From positions 62,001 to 126,000 of the forward strand of contig NZ_JAIBOA010000006.1 in NCBI RefSeq assembly GCF_019458805.1: a stretch of DNA of 64,000 bases. Direction: 5' to 3'. Positions 9,274 through 16,875 of the stretch are shown here, in pieces. A program made the position numbers and the translations under genes. Under the pieces are notes generated by a model. That model was not told the origin of the DNA and did not search any database. It worked only from the letters and a program-made list of their open reading frames with translations. Source of the DNA: Actinomadura parmotrematis. Lineage in GTDB: Bacteria; Actinomycetota; Actinomycetes; Streptosporangiales; Streptosporangiaceae. The first letter of the stretch is position 1. Every line of letters begins with the position of its first letter.

Positions 9274-9738
9274 ATGGCGATCGTTGAACTCTCTTTCAGC
9301 GCCCTGCCCGTGCACGTCCGCACGGCCCGTCTGATCGTCACCGCGGTGGCCCGCCGCAGCGGTGTCGACGAGGCCCTGCTCGACGAGGTGCGGCTGGCGG
9401 TCGGTGAGGCCTGCTCCCGCGCGGTGGAGGCGCATCGCCGGCAGTGCCCGGACGAGCCGGTCCGGCTGGAGCTCGAGGGCTCCGGCGGCCGTTTCGAGGT
9501 GACGGTGAGCGACGCGGTGCCCGGCGACGACGTCGCCGGCCGGGCCGGTCGCTCGGCCGCCGCGGCCCAGGAGGTGGCCGCGGCCGGGTCTCCGGAGGAC
9601 CTGGACTTCGCGCTGTCGGACGGCTCCGTCGATCTCGGCCTCGCCGTGATCTCCGGGCTGGCCGACGACGTGGACATCTCCGCCACCCCGAAGGGCGTGC
9701 AGATCAGGATGAGCTGGCCCGCCCCGGCGGCCCGCTAG
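9274..9738 (+). CDS. Anti-sigma regulatory factor (SCO3548-like, HATPase_c)
   Basis: 154 aa protein of the RsbW/SpoIIAB-like ATPase family, located 15 nt after bldG, so almost certainly co-transcribed. The G-box region is visible ('DLGLAVISGLADDVDI', about residues 117-132), but the usual N-box Asn is absent: the helix reads 'VGEACSRAVEAH', where kinases normally carry EA..NA..H. It may therefore bind BldG without being a competent kinase, or use a divergent nucleotide site. In S. coelicolor the neighbour SCO3548 interacts with BldG. An Ala/Asp-rich insertion lies at about 80-110. Confidence 0.82.
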   Translation: MAIVELSFSALPVHVRTARLIVTAVARRSGVDEALLDEVRLAVGEACSRAVEAHRRQCPDEPVRLELEGSGGRFEVTVSDAVPGDDVAGRAGRSAAAAQEVAAAGSPEDLDFALSDGSVDLGLAVISGLADDVDISATPKGVQIRMSWPAPAAR

Positions 9739-9758
9739 CCGCCGTACCCAGACGCAGC

Positions 9759-9785
9759 GAAGGCCCCGCCGGCGGCGGGGCCTTC
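9759..9785 (+). terminator. Intrinsic terminator after bldG operon
   Basis: GAAGGCCCCGCC / GGCGGGGCCTTC, 12-bp perfect stem with a 3-nt loop, ending in CTTCTCG. It lies between convergent operons and may serve both. Confidence 0.85.
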
Positions 9786-9803
9786 TCGCGTGCCCGGGGG
9801 CGG

Positions 9804-11372
9804 TCAGGAGGTGATGAAGTCGGCCATCATCGCCATGTCCTCGTGCTCCAGGTTGTGGCAGTGGAACACGAACCGGCCGGCGTACCGGGTGAACCGCACC
9901 GCGATCTCCACGGCCTCGGCGGGCCGCACGTCCACGGTGTCCTTCCAGCCGCCGTCGTAGGGGCCGGGGGCGCGGCCGTTGCGGGAGACCACCTGGAAGT
10001 GGTCGAGGTGCAGGTGGACGGGGTGGTGGGCGTCGCTGACGAGCCGCCACACCTCCAGGTCGCCGAGGCGGGGCCGGGCGAGGGGCCGCGCCGGGTCGTA
10101 GCCGCGGCCGTTGATGTGCCAGCCGTCCGGGGTGTTCTGGAACAGGAACGAGCGGGTGACGGCGGCGCGCGCCGGGTCGTGGCGGGGGACGTCCGACAGG
10201 CGCGCGGGGACGGTGGCGTCCTCGGCGGGCCGCGCGGCCGTGCCCGCCACGTCGAAGGCCATCACCTGCCCGGCGGGCCCGGTGGCGAGCCGGTTGACGA
10301 GCCGCACGCGGGTGCCGGGCCGGTAGCGGGCGAAGTCCACGACGACGTCGAACCGTTCGGCGGGCGCGACGTCGATGGCGTCGTGCGCGGCGGGCGCGGC
10401 GAGGAGGCCGCCGTCGCCGCCGATCTGGACGAGGCCGCCGCCGCCCGGGGGCGGCGGGTCGAGGGCGAGGCGGTAGGCGCGGGCGTTGGAGGCGTTGAGG
10501 AGCCGCAGCCGGTGCCGGAGCCGCGGGACGGGGTGGACGGGCCAGGGCGTGCCGTTGACGAGGATCACGTCGCCGCGGACGCCGTCCGTGTACCGGGCGG
10601 TGACGCCGGGGACGCGGCGCAGGGTGCGGTCGAGGGCGGGGTAGCGGAAGGCGCCGTCGGCGGCGAACGACCGGTCGGCGATCATGAGGGGGAGGTCGCG
10701 GTCGCCCTTCGGCAGCGGCAGCGCGTCCTCCTCGTCGTCGTGCACGAGGTGGAAGCCGGCGAGGCCGAGCCAGACGCTCGCGCCGGTGAAGCCCATGCGG
10801 TGGTCGTGGTACCAGAGCGTCGCGGCCCGCTGGTCGAGCGGGTAGGCGTAGGCGCGCTCGCCGGTGACGGGGCGGCCCGGCGTCGCCGTGCCGCCCGCCA
10901 TGCCCGGCATCGCGTCCATGGGGTCGCCGCCGGGCGGCAGGATCGCGTCGCCGGGGTGGCCGTCGCTGTCGTGCGGGGTGTGCCCGCCGTGCAGGTGGAC
11001 GGCGACGGGGCGGGGCAGCCGGTTGCGGTGGACGACGACGGTGCGGCGTCCCGAGCGCGAGACGAGCGTCGGGCCGGGGAAGGTCCCGCCGTAGGTCCAG
11101 GCGGGGGTGGCGGCGTCGTCGAGGATGTGCAGGTCCGCGGTCCGCTGGGTGATCTCGTAGTGGTCGGTGGTCGCGTCCGTGCGGACCGGCGCCAGCACCG
11201 GCGGGACGGTGAGGGGGCGCTGGAAGGGGCGCGGGAGCGGGTGCTCGCTGGCGAGCGGCCGGCCGGGTCCGGCGGGGCCGAGCAGCCGCCCGCCGCCGAG
11301 CGCGAGGGCCCCGGCGCCGACCGCGCCCGCGCCGGCACCGAGGAAACCGCGCCGCGACAGGGGGGCCTTCAC
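9804..11372 (-). CDS. Multicopper oxidase, Tat-exported
   Basis: 522 aa. A twin-arginine signal 'LSRRGFLGAGAGAVG' at the N-terminus is followed by cupredoxin domains. Copper motifs in order: 'HLHGG' (126-130), 'WYHDHR' (187-192), 'HPVHLHLDHF' (about 450) and 'FHCHNLEHEDMAMM' (about 503). These supply the type 1, 2 and 3 copper ligands of laccase/CueO/bilirubin-oxidase-like enzymes. A Met-rich segment ('PMDAMPGMAGG') near 151-161 is reminiscent of copper-binding loops in cuprous oxidases. GTG start overlaps the stop of the upstream membrane protein gene (GTGA). The divergent MarR gene probably controls the pair. Substrate unknown; copper homeostasis or phenol oxidation are possibilities. Confidence 0.9.
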   Translation of the reverse strand: MKAPLSRRGFLGAGAGAVGAGALALGGGRLLGPAGPGRPLASEHPLPRPFQRPLTVPPVLAPVRTDATTDHYEITQRTADLHILDDAATPAWTYGGTFPGPTLVSRSGRRTVVVHRNRLPRPVAVHLHGGHTPHDSDGHPGDAILPPGGDPMDAMPGMAGGTATPGRPVTGERAYAYPLDQRAATLWYHDHRMGFTGASVWLGLAGFHLVHDDEEDALPLPKGDRDLPLMIADRSFAADGAFRYPALDRTLRRVPGVTARYTDGVRGDVILVNGTPWPVHPVPRLRHRLRLLNASNARAYRLALDPPPPGGGGLVQIGGDGGLLAAPAAHDAIDVAPAERFDVVVDFARYRPGTRVRLVNRLATGPAGQVMAFDVAGTAARPAEDATVPARLSDVPRHDPARAAVTRSFLFQNTPDGWHINGRGYDPARPLARPRLGDLEVWRLVSDAHHPVHLHLDHFQVVSRNGRAPGPYDGGWKDTVDVRPAEAVEIAVRFTRYAGRFVFHCHNLEHEDMAMMADFITS

Positions 11373-11779
11373 AGCGCCTCCCCGGCGGCGCCCGCCGGCG
11401 CGGGGACGCGGCCGAGCCGCCACGCCTGGACGAGCAGCCCCGCCGAGCCCACGGTCAGCAGGACGCCGAGCGGCACGTGCACCGTGAGCACCCGGCCGAA
11501 GCCGAGGGCCATCTCCGCGGCGCTGAGGACGGCCAGCAGCGCGCCGGGCGCGATGAACCGGGCGGGGCCGCCGCCCGGCCGCCACATCAGGACGGCCGCC
11601 GCCGTCACCGCGAGGGCCGCGACCGTCGCCGCGACGGCGCCGTTGCCGTGCGCGCCGAGCGCGCCGTAGGAGCCCGACAGGAACCGGCCCGCCGTCACCG
11701 CCTGGGCGAAGACGAGCAGCGCCTGCACCGTCACCGCGATGCGGAAGAGCCAGAGCGTCCAAGGACGCGGTCCGGCCAT
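11369..11779 (-). CDS. Small four-helix membrane protein
   Basis: 136 aa with four predicted membrane helices and short polar loops; no recognised family. ATG at 11779 is chosen because AGGAGG lies 8 nt upstream; a GTG nine bases earlier overlaps that site. It is the first gene of a two-gene operon with the multicopper oxidase, linked by a 4-nt overlap, so it may support copper or oxidase function in the membrane. The promoter region carries the repeated TCTCA boxes described at 11806-11858. Confidence 0.7.
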   Translation of the reverse strand: MAGPRPWTLWLFRIAVTVQALLVFAQAVTAGRFLSGSYGALGAHGNGAVAATVAALAVTAAAVLMWRPGGGPARFIAPGALLAVLSAAEMALGFGRVLTVHVPLGVLLTVGSAGLLVQAWRLGRVPAPAGAAGEAL

Positions 11780-11805
11780 GGCGCCCACCTCCTGACAATG
11801 AAGGA

Positions 11806-11858
11806 TGAGAATGTCTCAGGAAAATCAGTCTCACGTGAAACTATCTCAGTGGCGCTAT
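11806..11858. promoter_or_regulatory. Iterated operator-like region (TCTCA boxes)
   Basis: TCTCA occurs at 11814, 11829 and 11844, exactly 15 bp apart, and is preceded by an inverted TGAGA at 11806 (TGAGA-ATG-TCTCA). The middle box is part of the near-palindrome GTCTCACGTGAAAC (11828-11841). It lies between the divergent MarR gene and the oxidase operon, so it is the natural place for the MarR operator. The middle 14-mer also differs by one base from the ParB site consensus GTTTCACGTGAAAC. Confidence 0.6.
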
Positions 11859-11869
11859 CCTGTCCATCG

Positions 11870-12295
11870 ATGACCGAACCGCCCGCCGGGCCGCCCGTCG
11901 GCCTGCTGCTCCGCCTCGCCCATGTGCGCGCCCGCTCGGCCTTCACCGCCGCGCTGGAGCCGCTCGGCCTGCTCAGCCACCAGTACGGCGTGCTGCGCGT
12001 CCTCGCGACGCGCGGCCCGTCCAGCCAGCGCCAGATCGCCGACGCGGTGAGCGGCGACAAGTCGACGATGGTGCGCATCGTGGACGATCTGGAGCGGCGC
12101 GGCCTGGTGCTCCGCCGCCCCGCCGCCGGCGACCGCCGCGCCTACGCGGTCGAGCTGACGGGCGAGGGCCGCGACCTCTACCGGAAGGCCGACGCGATCG
12201 CGGCCGCCGTCGCCGCCGAGCTCCTCGCCGGGTTCTCGCCCGAGGAGCGGCGCACCCTCACCGACCTGCTCGTCCGCTTCGTCCGCGACGCCTAG
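11870..12295 (+). CDS. MarR-family transcriptional regulator
   Basis: 141 aa winged-helix protein. HTH at about residues 49-76 ('SQRQIADAVSGDKSTMVRIV'), wing 'RRPAAGDRRAYAVELT' with the typical DRR motif, and flanking helices for dimerisation. A TATCCT hexamer ends 8 nt before the ATG, so the transcript may be leaderless. It is divergent from the membrane protein/multicopper oxidase operon, with operator-like repeats between, so local autoregulation and control of the oxidase operon are likely. The ligand is unknown. Confidence 0.88.
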   Translation: MTEPPAGPPVGLLLRLAHVRARSAFTAALEPLGLLSHQYGVLRVLATRGPSSQRQIADAVSGDKSTMVRIVDDLERRGLVLRRPAAGDRRAYAVELTGEGRDLYRKADAIAAAVAAELLAGFSPEERRTLTDLLVRFVRDA

Positions 12296-12434
12296 GACGC
12301 CGCGGCCCCGGCCTAGGCGGCCGGGCGGGCCGGGATAGGGCATCGTCCCGATGCGGGCGGGCGGGTCTTAGGGCGAACCTCGTGAGTGCCGGGTCCGGAG
12401 AGGCCGGACCGGGGCCACCGAGGAGTCGGAAACC

Positions 12435-12554
12435 ATGATCGTTCGCCCGGAGTTCGCCCAGGCCATCATCGACGAGCGCGTCCGCGAGATGCGCGCCCGG
12501 GGCATCGGCCTCCGCCGGTCCCTCCGCCGCGCGGCCAAGGAGCGCCGCCGGTGA
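12435..12554 (+). CDS. Small basic protein, 39 aa
   Basis: Starts MIVRPEFAQAIIDERVREM and ends in an Arg-rich helix (LRRSLRRAAKERRR). A GAGGAG Shine-Dalgarno lies 8-10 nt before the ATG, and a strong terminator follows at 12602-12632, so a short transcription unit is well framed. It has no recognised family. An amphipathic helix followed by a strongly basic helix could bind nucleic acid or membrane; this is a guess. Confidence 0.6.
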   Translation: MIVRPEFAQAIIDERVREMRARGIGLRRSLRRAAKERRR

Positions 12555-12601
12555 GCCGCGCCGCGCCGCCGTGCCCCGAGCGCGGCTGCCGAGCGGGGAG
12601 G

Positions 12602-12632
12602 GGCGCCCCGGCCGCACACCGGCCGGGGCGCC
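12602..12632 (+). terminator. Strong GC hairpin terminator
   Basis: GGCGCCCCGGCCG (12602-12614) pairs with CGGCCGGGGCGCC via a CACAC loop (13-bp stem), followed by TTCGCGCG. It closes the short gene at 12435-12554. Confidence 0.8.
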
Positions 12633-12747
12633 TTCGCGCGTGCGCCCCGCCCCGGCCGCGCCACTTGTGGGACCCCCGGTGCGAGGGATGAATCCGTGGC
12701 GTGAGATTGTCGTCCAGGCACCCCTGGAAACCTTTTTCCGGACGGGT

Positions 12748-12759
12748 TATCATCTGATA
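12748..12759. promoter_or_regulatory. TATCA-TC-TGATA inverted repeat in an AT-rich patch
   Basis: It lies in the only AT-rich part of the 450-bp region before the pyrophosphatase gene, next to TTTTTCCGG and GATATAG. It may be a promoter or operator for a long leader. Confidence 0.3.
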
Positions 12760-12826
12760 TAGAGGCAGGCCGATAAAGCGCCCGCCGATGGCTGGGAGCC
12801 CTTTCCGGTCCTTCTCGTGCCATGTC

Positions 12827-12886
12827 CCCTGATCAGGGCATACGTCGAGGTCGACCAGGGGTTCCGGGGGAATTCAAGGCCCCCGG
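12827..12886 (+). promoter_or_regulatory. Hairpin-forming leader upstream of hppA
   Basis: Contains the perfect palindrome CCCTGATCAGGG (12827-12838) and a CCGGGGG/CCCCCGG hairpin with a 9-nt loop (12864-12886). The whole 12633-13083 stretch has no credible gene. I do not recognise a known riboswitch in it. Confidence 0.3.
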
Positions 12887-13083
12887 GATTGCTGTTCCGT
12901 ACCGACTTCGTTAATTCGCTGGCGCTCTTCTCAATGGCGCGTGGCCTGCATAGACTCCCGGCACCCGCGGTCGCCGTGCGAGGTGTGCCGAATCATCACT
13001 CGCGGGGTGGCCGGTAAAGATCGTTTTCCTGGGGCGGTCCCGGGAGGACGGTCGGTACGCCACGCCCCTGTCGAGGAGGACGG

Positions 13084-15501
13084 ATGTCTGGGCTTCCCCT
13101 GTCGAGCCCGGCCGGCGCAGATGTGGATCTCGGCGGCGGCGACCTCACCCTGGTGGTCGTCGTCGCGGTGGTCGCGCTGCTCGCGCTGGCCGTCGCCGCC
13201 GGACTGGTACGCGAGGTGCTGGCCGCCGGCCAGGGCACCGAGAAGATGCAGGACATCGCGAGGGCCGTCCAGGAGGGCGCCCTCGCCTATCTGAAACGCC
13301 AGTTCCGCACGGTGGCGGTGTTCGTCGTGCTGATCCCGCTGGTGCTGCTGCTCCTGCCCGCCGACACCGCCGGCGAGCGGATCGGCCGGTCGGTCTTCTT
13401 CGTCATCGGCGCGCTGTTCTCCGCGGTCACCGGGTTCACCGGCATGTGGCTCGCGGTGCGCGGCAACGTCCGGGTCGCCGCGGCGGCCCGCGAGGAGGGC
13501 GGCGAGCGCAAGGCGATGCGGATCGCGTTCCGCACCGGCGGCGTCGCCGGCATGTTCACCGTCGGCCTCGGCCTGTTCGGCGCGGCCGTCGTGGTGCTGG
13601 CGTTCAAGGGCCACGCCCCGAAGGTGCTGGAGGGCTTCGGGTTCGGCGCCGCGCTGCTGGCGATGTTCATGCGGGTCGGCGGCGGCATCTTCACCAAGGC
13701 CGCCGACGTCGGCGCCGACCTCGTCGGCAAGGTCGAGCAGGGCATCCCCGAGGACGACCCGCGCAACGCCGCCACCATCGCCGACAACGTGGGCGACAAC
13801 GTCGGCGACTGCGCCGGCATGGCCGCCGACCTGTTCGAGTCCTACGCGGTGATGCTGGTCGCCGCGCTGATCCTCGGCAGCGCCGCGTTCGGCACCGAGG
13901 GCCTGGTCTTCCCGCTGATCGTCCCGATGATCGGCGTGATCACCGCGGTGATCGGGATCTTCGCGGTGGCGCCGCGCGCCCGGGACCGCTCGGGCATGTC
14001 GGCGATCAACCGCGGCTTCTTCATCTCCGCGCTCATCTCCGCCGTGCTCGTCGCGGTCGCCGCGTTCGCCTACCTGCCGTCCTCGTTCGCGGGCCTGGAC
14101 GGCGTCACCGACGCCAAGATCGCCGGGCTGGACGCCGACCCGCGCTGGGTGGCGCTCGGCGCGGTCCTCATCGGCATCGCGCTGGCGAGCGCGATCCAGC
14201 TCCTCACCGGCTACTTCACCGAGACGACCCGCAAGCCGGTGCAGGAGGTCACCGGCAGCGCCCGCACCGGGCCCGCGACGGTGATCCTGTCGGGCATCTC
14301 GCTCGGCCTGGAGTCGGCCGTCTACACCGCCGTGGTGATCGGCGCCGCCGTCTACGGGGCGTTCCTGCTCGGCTTCGGCAACACCACCGTCGCGCTGTTC
14401 GCGGTCGCGATGGCGGGCACCGGGCTGCTCACCACGGTCGGCGTGATCGTGTCCATGGACACCTTCGGGCCGGTCTCCGACAACGCCCAGGGCATCGCCG
14501 AGATGTCCGGGGACGTCGAGGGCGAGGCCGCCGCCGTCCTGGAGCGCTTGGACGCGGTCGGCAACACCACCAAGGCGATCACCAAGGGCATCGCGATCGC
14601 CACCGCCGTCCTCGCCGCGACGGCGCTGTTCGGGTCGTTCCGCACGACGGTGCTGGACGCGCTCGCGGGCGCGTCGGACGACGCCCGGGACGCGCTCGGG
14701 CCGTTCGCGACGTTCAGCCTGTCCATCGACAACCCCAACGTGCTGATCGGGCTCATCGCGGGCGCCGCGGTGGTCTTCATGTTCTCCGGCCTGGCGATCA
14801 TGGCGGTGGGGCGGGCGGCCGGCCGCGTCGTCGTGGAGGTCCGCGAGCAGTTCCGCACCAAGCCCGGGATCATGGACTTCTCGGAGAAGCCCGACTACGA
14901 CCGCGTCGTCGACATCTGCACCCGCGACGCGCAGCGCGAGCTCGCCACGCCCGGCCTGCTCGCCATCCTCACCCCCATCGCGATCGGCTTCGGCCTCGGG
15001 TACGCGCCGCTCGGCGCGTTCCTCGGCGGCGCCATCGCGGCGGGCGTGCTCATGGCGGTGTTCCTCGCCAACTCCGGCGGCGCCTGGGACAACGCCAAGA
15101 AGCTCGTCGAGGAGGGGCACCTCGGCGGCAAGGGCGGCCCGGCGCACGAGGCGACGATCATCGGGGACACCGTCGGCGACCCGTTCAAGGACACCGCCGG
15201 CCCCGCCATCAACCCGCTGATCAAGGTGATGAACCTGGTCGCGCTGCTGATCGCGGACGCCGTCGTGACCTACGCGGGCAACGTGTGGCTGCGCGTCGGC
15301 GTCACCGTCGCCGCGCTCGCGATCGTGGTCGCCGCGATCGTGGTGTCCAAGCGGCGCGCCGACCCGATCGGCGCGGCGTCGGACGGCGGCGGCGCGTCCG
15401 GCGAGGTGAAGACGCCGGCGCCCGCCGCCGTCCCGCCGCCCGCCGAGAACGGCAGCGGCACGGTCGCGGGGGAGGGCAGCACCGCCGGCAACAAGGCGTG
15501 A
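13084..15501 (+). CDS. hppA: Membrane-bound proton-pumping pyrophosphatase
   Basis: 805 aa, about 16 membrane helices; hydrolyses pyrophosphate and exports protons. Pyrophosphate-binding motifs: 'ADVGADLVGKVEQGIPEDD' with 'NVGDNVGDCAGMAADLFE', a second site 'DTFGPVSDNAQGIAEM', and the C-terminal 'GDTVGDPFKDTAGPAINPL'. Lys497 in 'GNTTKAITKG' is the residue that marks the K+-independent H+-pumping subfamily. ATG follows GAGGAGG at a good distance. The C-terminal 45 residues are a hydrophilic Ala/Pro-rich extension. It is preceded by a 450-bp region with hairpins and followed by a perfect terminator. Confidence 0.95.
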   Translation: MSGLPLSSPAGADVDLGGGDLTLVVVVAVVALLALAVAAGLVREVLAAGQGTEKMQDIARAVQEGALAYLKRQFRTVAVFVVLIPLVLLLLPADTAGERIGRSVFFVIGALFSAVTGFTGMWLAVRGNVRVAAAAREEGGERKAMRIAFRTGGVAGMFTVGLGLFGAAVVVLAFKGHAPKVLEGFGFGAALLAMFMRVGGGIFTKAADVGADLVGKVEQGIPEDDPRNAATIADNVGDNVGDCAGMAADLFESYAVMLVAALILGSAAFGTEGLVFPLIVPMIGVITAVIGIFAVAPRARDRSGMSAINRGFFISALISAVLVAVAAFAYLPSSFAGLDGVTDAKIAGLDADPRWVALGAVLIGIALASAIQLLTGYFTETTRKPVQEVTGSARTGPATVILSGISLGLESAVYTAVVIGAAVYGAFLLGFGNTTVALFAVAMAGTGLLTTVGVIVSMDTFGPVSDNAQGIAEMSGDVEGEAAAVLERLDAVGNTTKAITKGIAIATAVLAATALFGSFRTTVLDALAGASDDARDALGPFATFSLSIDNPNVLIGLIAGAAVVFMFSGLAIMAVGRAAGRVVVEVREQFRTKPGIMDFSEKPDYDRVVDICTRDAQRELATPGLLAILTPIAIGFGLGYAPLGAFLGGAIAAGVLMAVFLANSGGAWDNAKKLVEEGHLGGKGGPAHEATIIGDTVGDPFKDTAGPAINPLIKVMNLVALLIADAVVTYAGNVWLRVGVTVAALAIVVAAIVVSKRRADPIGAASDGGGASGEVKTPAPAAVPPPAENGSGTVAGEGSTAGNKA

Positions 15502-15507
15502 CGCCGC

Positions 15508-15544
15508 GGTCCGGCACCGGGGCGCCGCGCCCCGGTGCCGGACC
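15508..15544 (+). terminator. Terminator after hppA
   Basis: GGTCCGGCACCGGGGCG / CGCCCCGGTGCCGGACC, a 17-bp perfect stem with a 3-nt loop, 7 nt after the stop. Confidence 0.85.
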
Positions 15545-15607
15545 CGGTGCGGGGGCACGGCGGGCCGGCCGTAGGCTGGGGGCGCAACGGCGACAGGGGG
15601 AGACGAC

Positions 15608-15733
15608 GTGACCGAGCAGGGCGCGAGCGGCAAGCAGCCGATCTCGGGGGCGAAGGGCATCGCGATCGTCCTCGGCGGGATGCTCGCGGTCATGCTGGTG
15701 CTGTGGCTCCTCGCCTACCTCGTCGCGCCCTGA
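15608..15733 (+). CDS. Small single-helix membrane protein, 41 aa
   Basis: GTG start with AGGGGGAGA about 6 nt upstream. A polar N-terminal third (MTEQGASGKQP) is followed by one transmembrane helix (IAIVLGGMLAVMLVLWLLAY). It lies between the hppA terminator and the SixA gene. Unknown function. Confidence 0.6.
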   Translation: MTEQGASGKQPISGAKGIAIVLGGMLAVMLVLWLLAYLVAP

Positions 15734-15756
15734 CCCGGGGCCTCTAGAGTGGCGGC

Positions 15757-16230
15757 ATGCCGACGCTGATCGTGCTCCGCCACGCCAAGGCCGCCGCCGG
15801 GCTCGGCACGGCCGACTTCGACCGCCCCCTCACCGACCGCGGGCGCGCCGACGCGGCCGCCGCGGGCGGCTGGCTGCGCGAGCGCGGCCTCGTCCCGTCG
15901 GCGGTGCTGTGCTCCAGCGCCGCCCGCACCCGCGAGACGCTGGAGCGGCTCGACCTCGGCGGCGTCCCGGTCGACTTCGAGCGCCGCGTCTACGACAACG
16001 ACCCCGACGTCCTGCTCGACCTGGTCCGCCTCACCGACGACGCGGCGGAGGTCCTGCTGCTCGTCGGGCACAACCCGTCGGTGCATCAGCTCGTCCACGA
16101 CCTCGCCGCGTCCGGCGCCCCGGACGCCTACCCGACCTCGGCGACGGCCGTCCTCGCCTTCGAGGACCCCTGGGCGGCCCTCGCCCCGCGCACCGGCACC
16201 CTCGCCGCGACCTGGACCCCCAAGGGCTAG
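15757..16230 (+). CDS. SixA-like histidine phosphatase
   Basis: 157 aa histidine-phosphatase-superfamily protein. The catalytic motif 'VLRHAKAA' (RHG-type, His8) is at the N-terminus, the second Arg in 'SSAARTRETL' (about residue 53) and the second His in 'LLVGHNPSVHQL' (about 108). SixA enzymes dephosphorylate phosphohistidine in phosphorelay proteins; some actinobacterial members act on other phosphates. Tail-to-tail overlap of 4 nt (CTAG) with the EF-hand gene. Confidence 0.85.
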   Translation: MPTLIVLRHAKAAAGLGTADFDRPLTDRGRADAAAAGGWLRERGLVPSAVLCSSAARTRETLERLDLGGVPVDFERRVYDNDPDVLLDLVRLTDDAAEVLLLVGHNPSVHQLVHDLAASGAPDAYPTSATAVLAFEDPWAALAPRTGTLAATWTPKG

Positions 16231-16775
16231 AACGGGCCGAACAGGGCGTTGCCGGGGGCGTCGGGGTCGTTCGAGGTGTAGTACTCCAGGGTGGCGCGGC
16301 GGACGTCGTCGACGGTGAGGGCGCCCCGCCCGTGGCGGTCCAGCCGGTCGAACGCCTCGGCCAGCTCGGCCTCGCCGATGCCGTAGGTGGCGTGGTACAT
16401 GCGGACGTACTCGTCCTTCTCGATGACGCCGTCGCCGTTGGTGTCGCAGACGTCCATCCAGGCGTCGACGAGGGCGGTGAACCGGTCGGCGAACCCCGCC
16501 GGGTCGGCGGCGGCGGCCTCGCGGACGCCGGCGACGAACTCGTCGCGGTCGATGCGGCCGTCGCCGTCGGCGTCCATGCGGGCGAGGTCGGTGTCCCAGA
16601 GGCCGAGCAGGACGCGCTCCAGCTCGTCGACCTTGGGGGCGCCGGCGAAGTCGCCGTAGACGCGGGCGAGCCGGGCGGCGACGCCGCTCAGGTCGACGGG
16701 GACGATGCGCCCGTCGCCGTCGGCGTCCAGGATGTCGAACAGGCGGAACAGCTTGGTGTCCAGGACGCTGGACAT
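16227..16775 (-). CDS. EF-hand calcium-binding protein (calerythrin-like)
   Basis: 182 aa with four EF-hand loops: residues 17-28 (DADGDGRIVPVD), 68-79 (DADGDGRIDRDE), 111-122 (DTNGDGVIEKDE) and a degenerate one at 146-157 (DRHGRGALTVDD, with His and Arg at coordinating positions). The four-loop globular layout matches actinobacterial calerythrin/sarcoplasmic-type calcium proteins, thought to buffer or sense Ca2+ in the cytosol. GAGGGAGA precedes the ATG. Convergent with the SixA gene. Confidence 0.88.
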   Translation of the reverse strand: MSSVLDTKLFRLFDILDADGDGRIVPVDLSGVAARLARVYGDFAGAPKVDELERVLLGLWDTDLARMDADGDGRIDRDEFVAGVREAAAADPAGFADRFTALVDAWMDVCDTNGDGVIEKDEYVRMYHATYGIGEAELAEAFDRLDRHGRGALTVDDVRRATLEYYTSNDPDAPGNALFGPF

Positions 16776-16875
16776 GGGTGTCTCCCTCGTCGGTCGGTCG
16801 GTCGGCGCGGCCCGCGCTCGCGGGTCCGGGCGCCACGTTAGCCGCAGCGTGTCCGGACGGCTACCTTTAGTGACA

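Noticed and set aside
9804..11834. N-terminally extended multicopper oxidase reaching upstream to 11834.
   Set aside because: The extension runs antisense-free through the membrane protein gene and the operator region; the GTG at 11372 gives a proper Tat signal and a 4-nt overlap.
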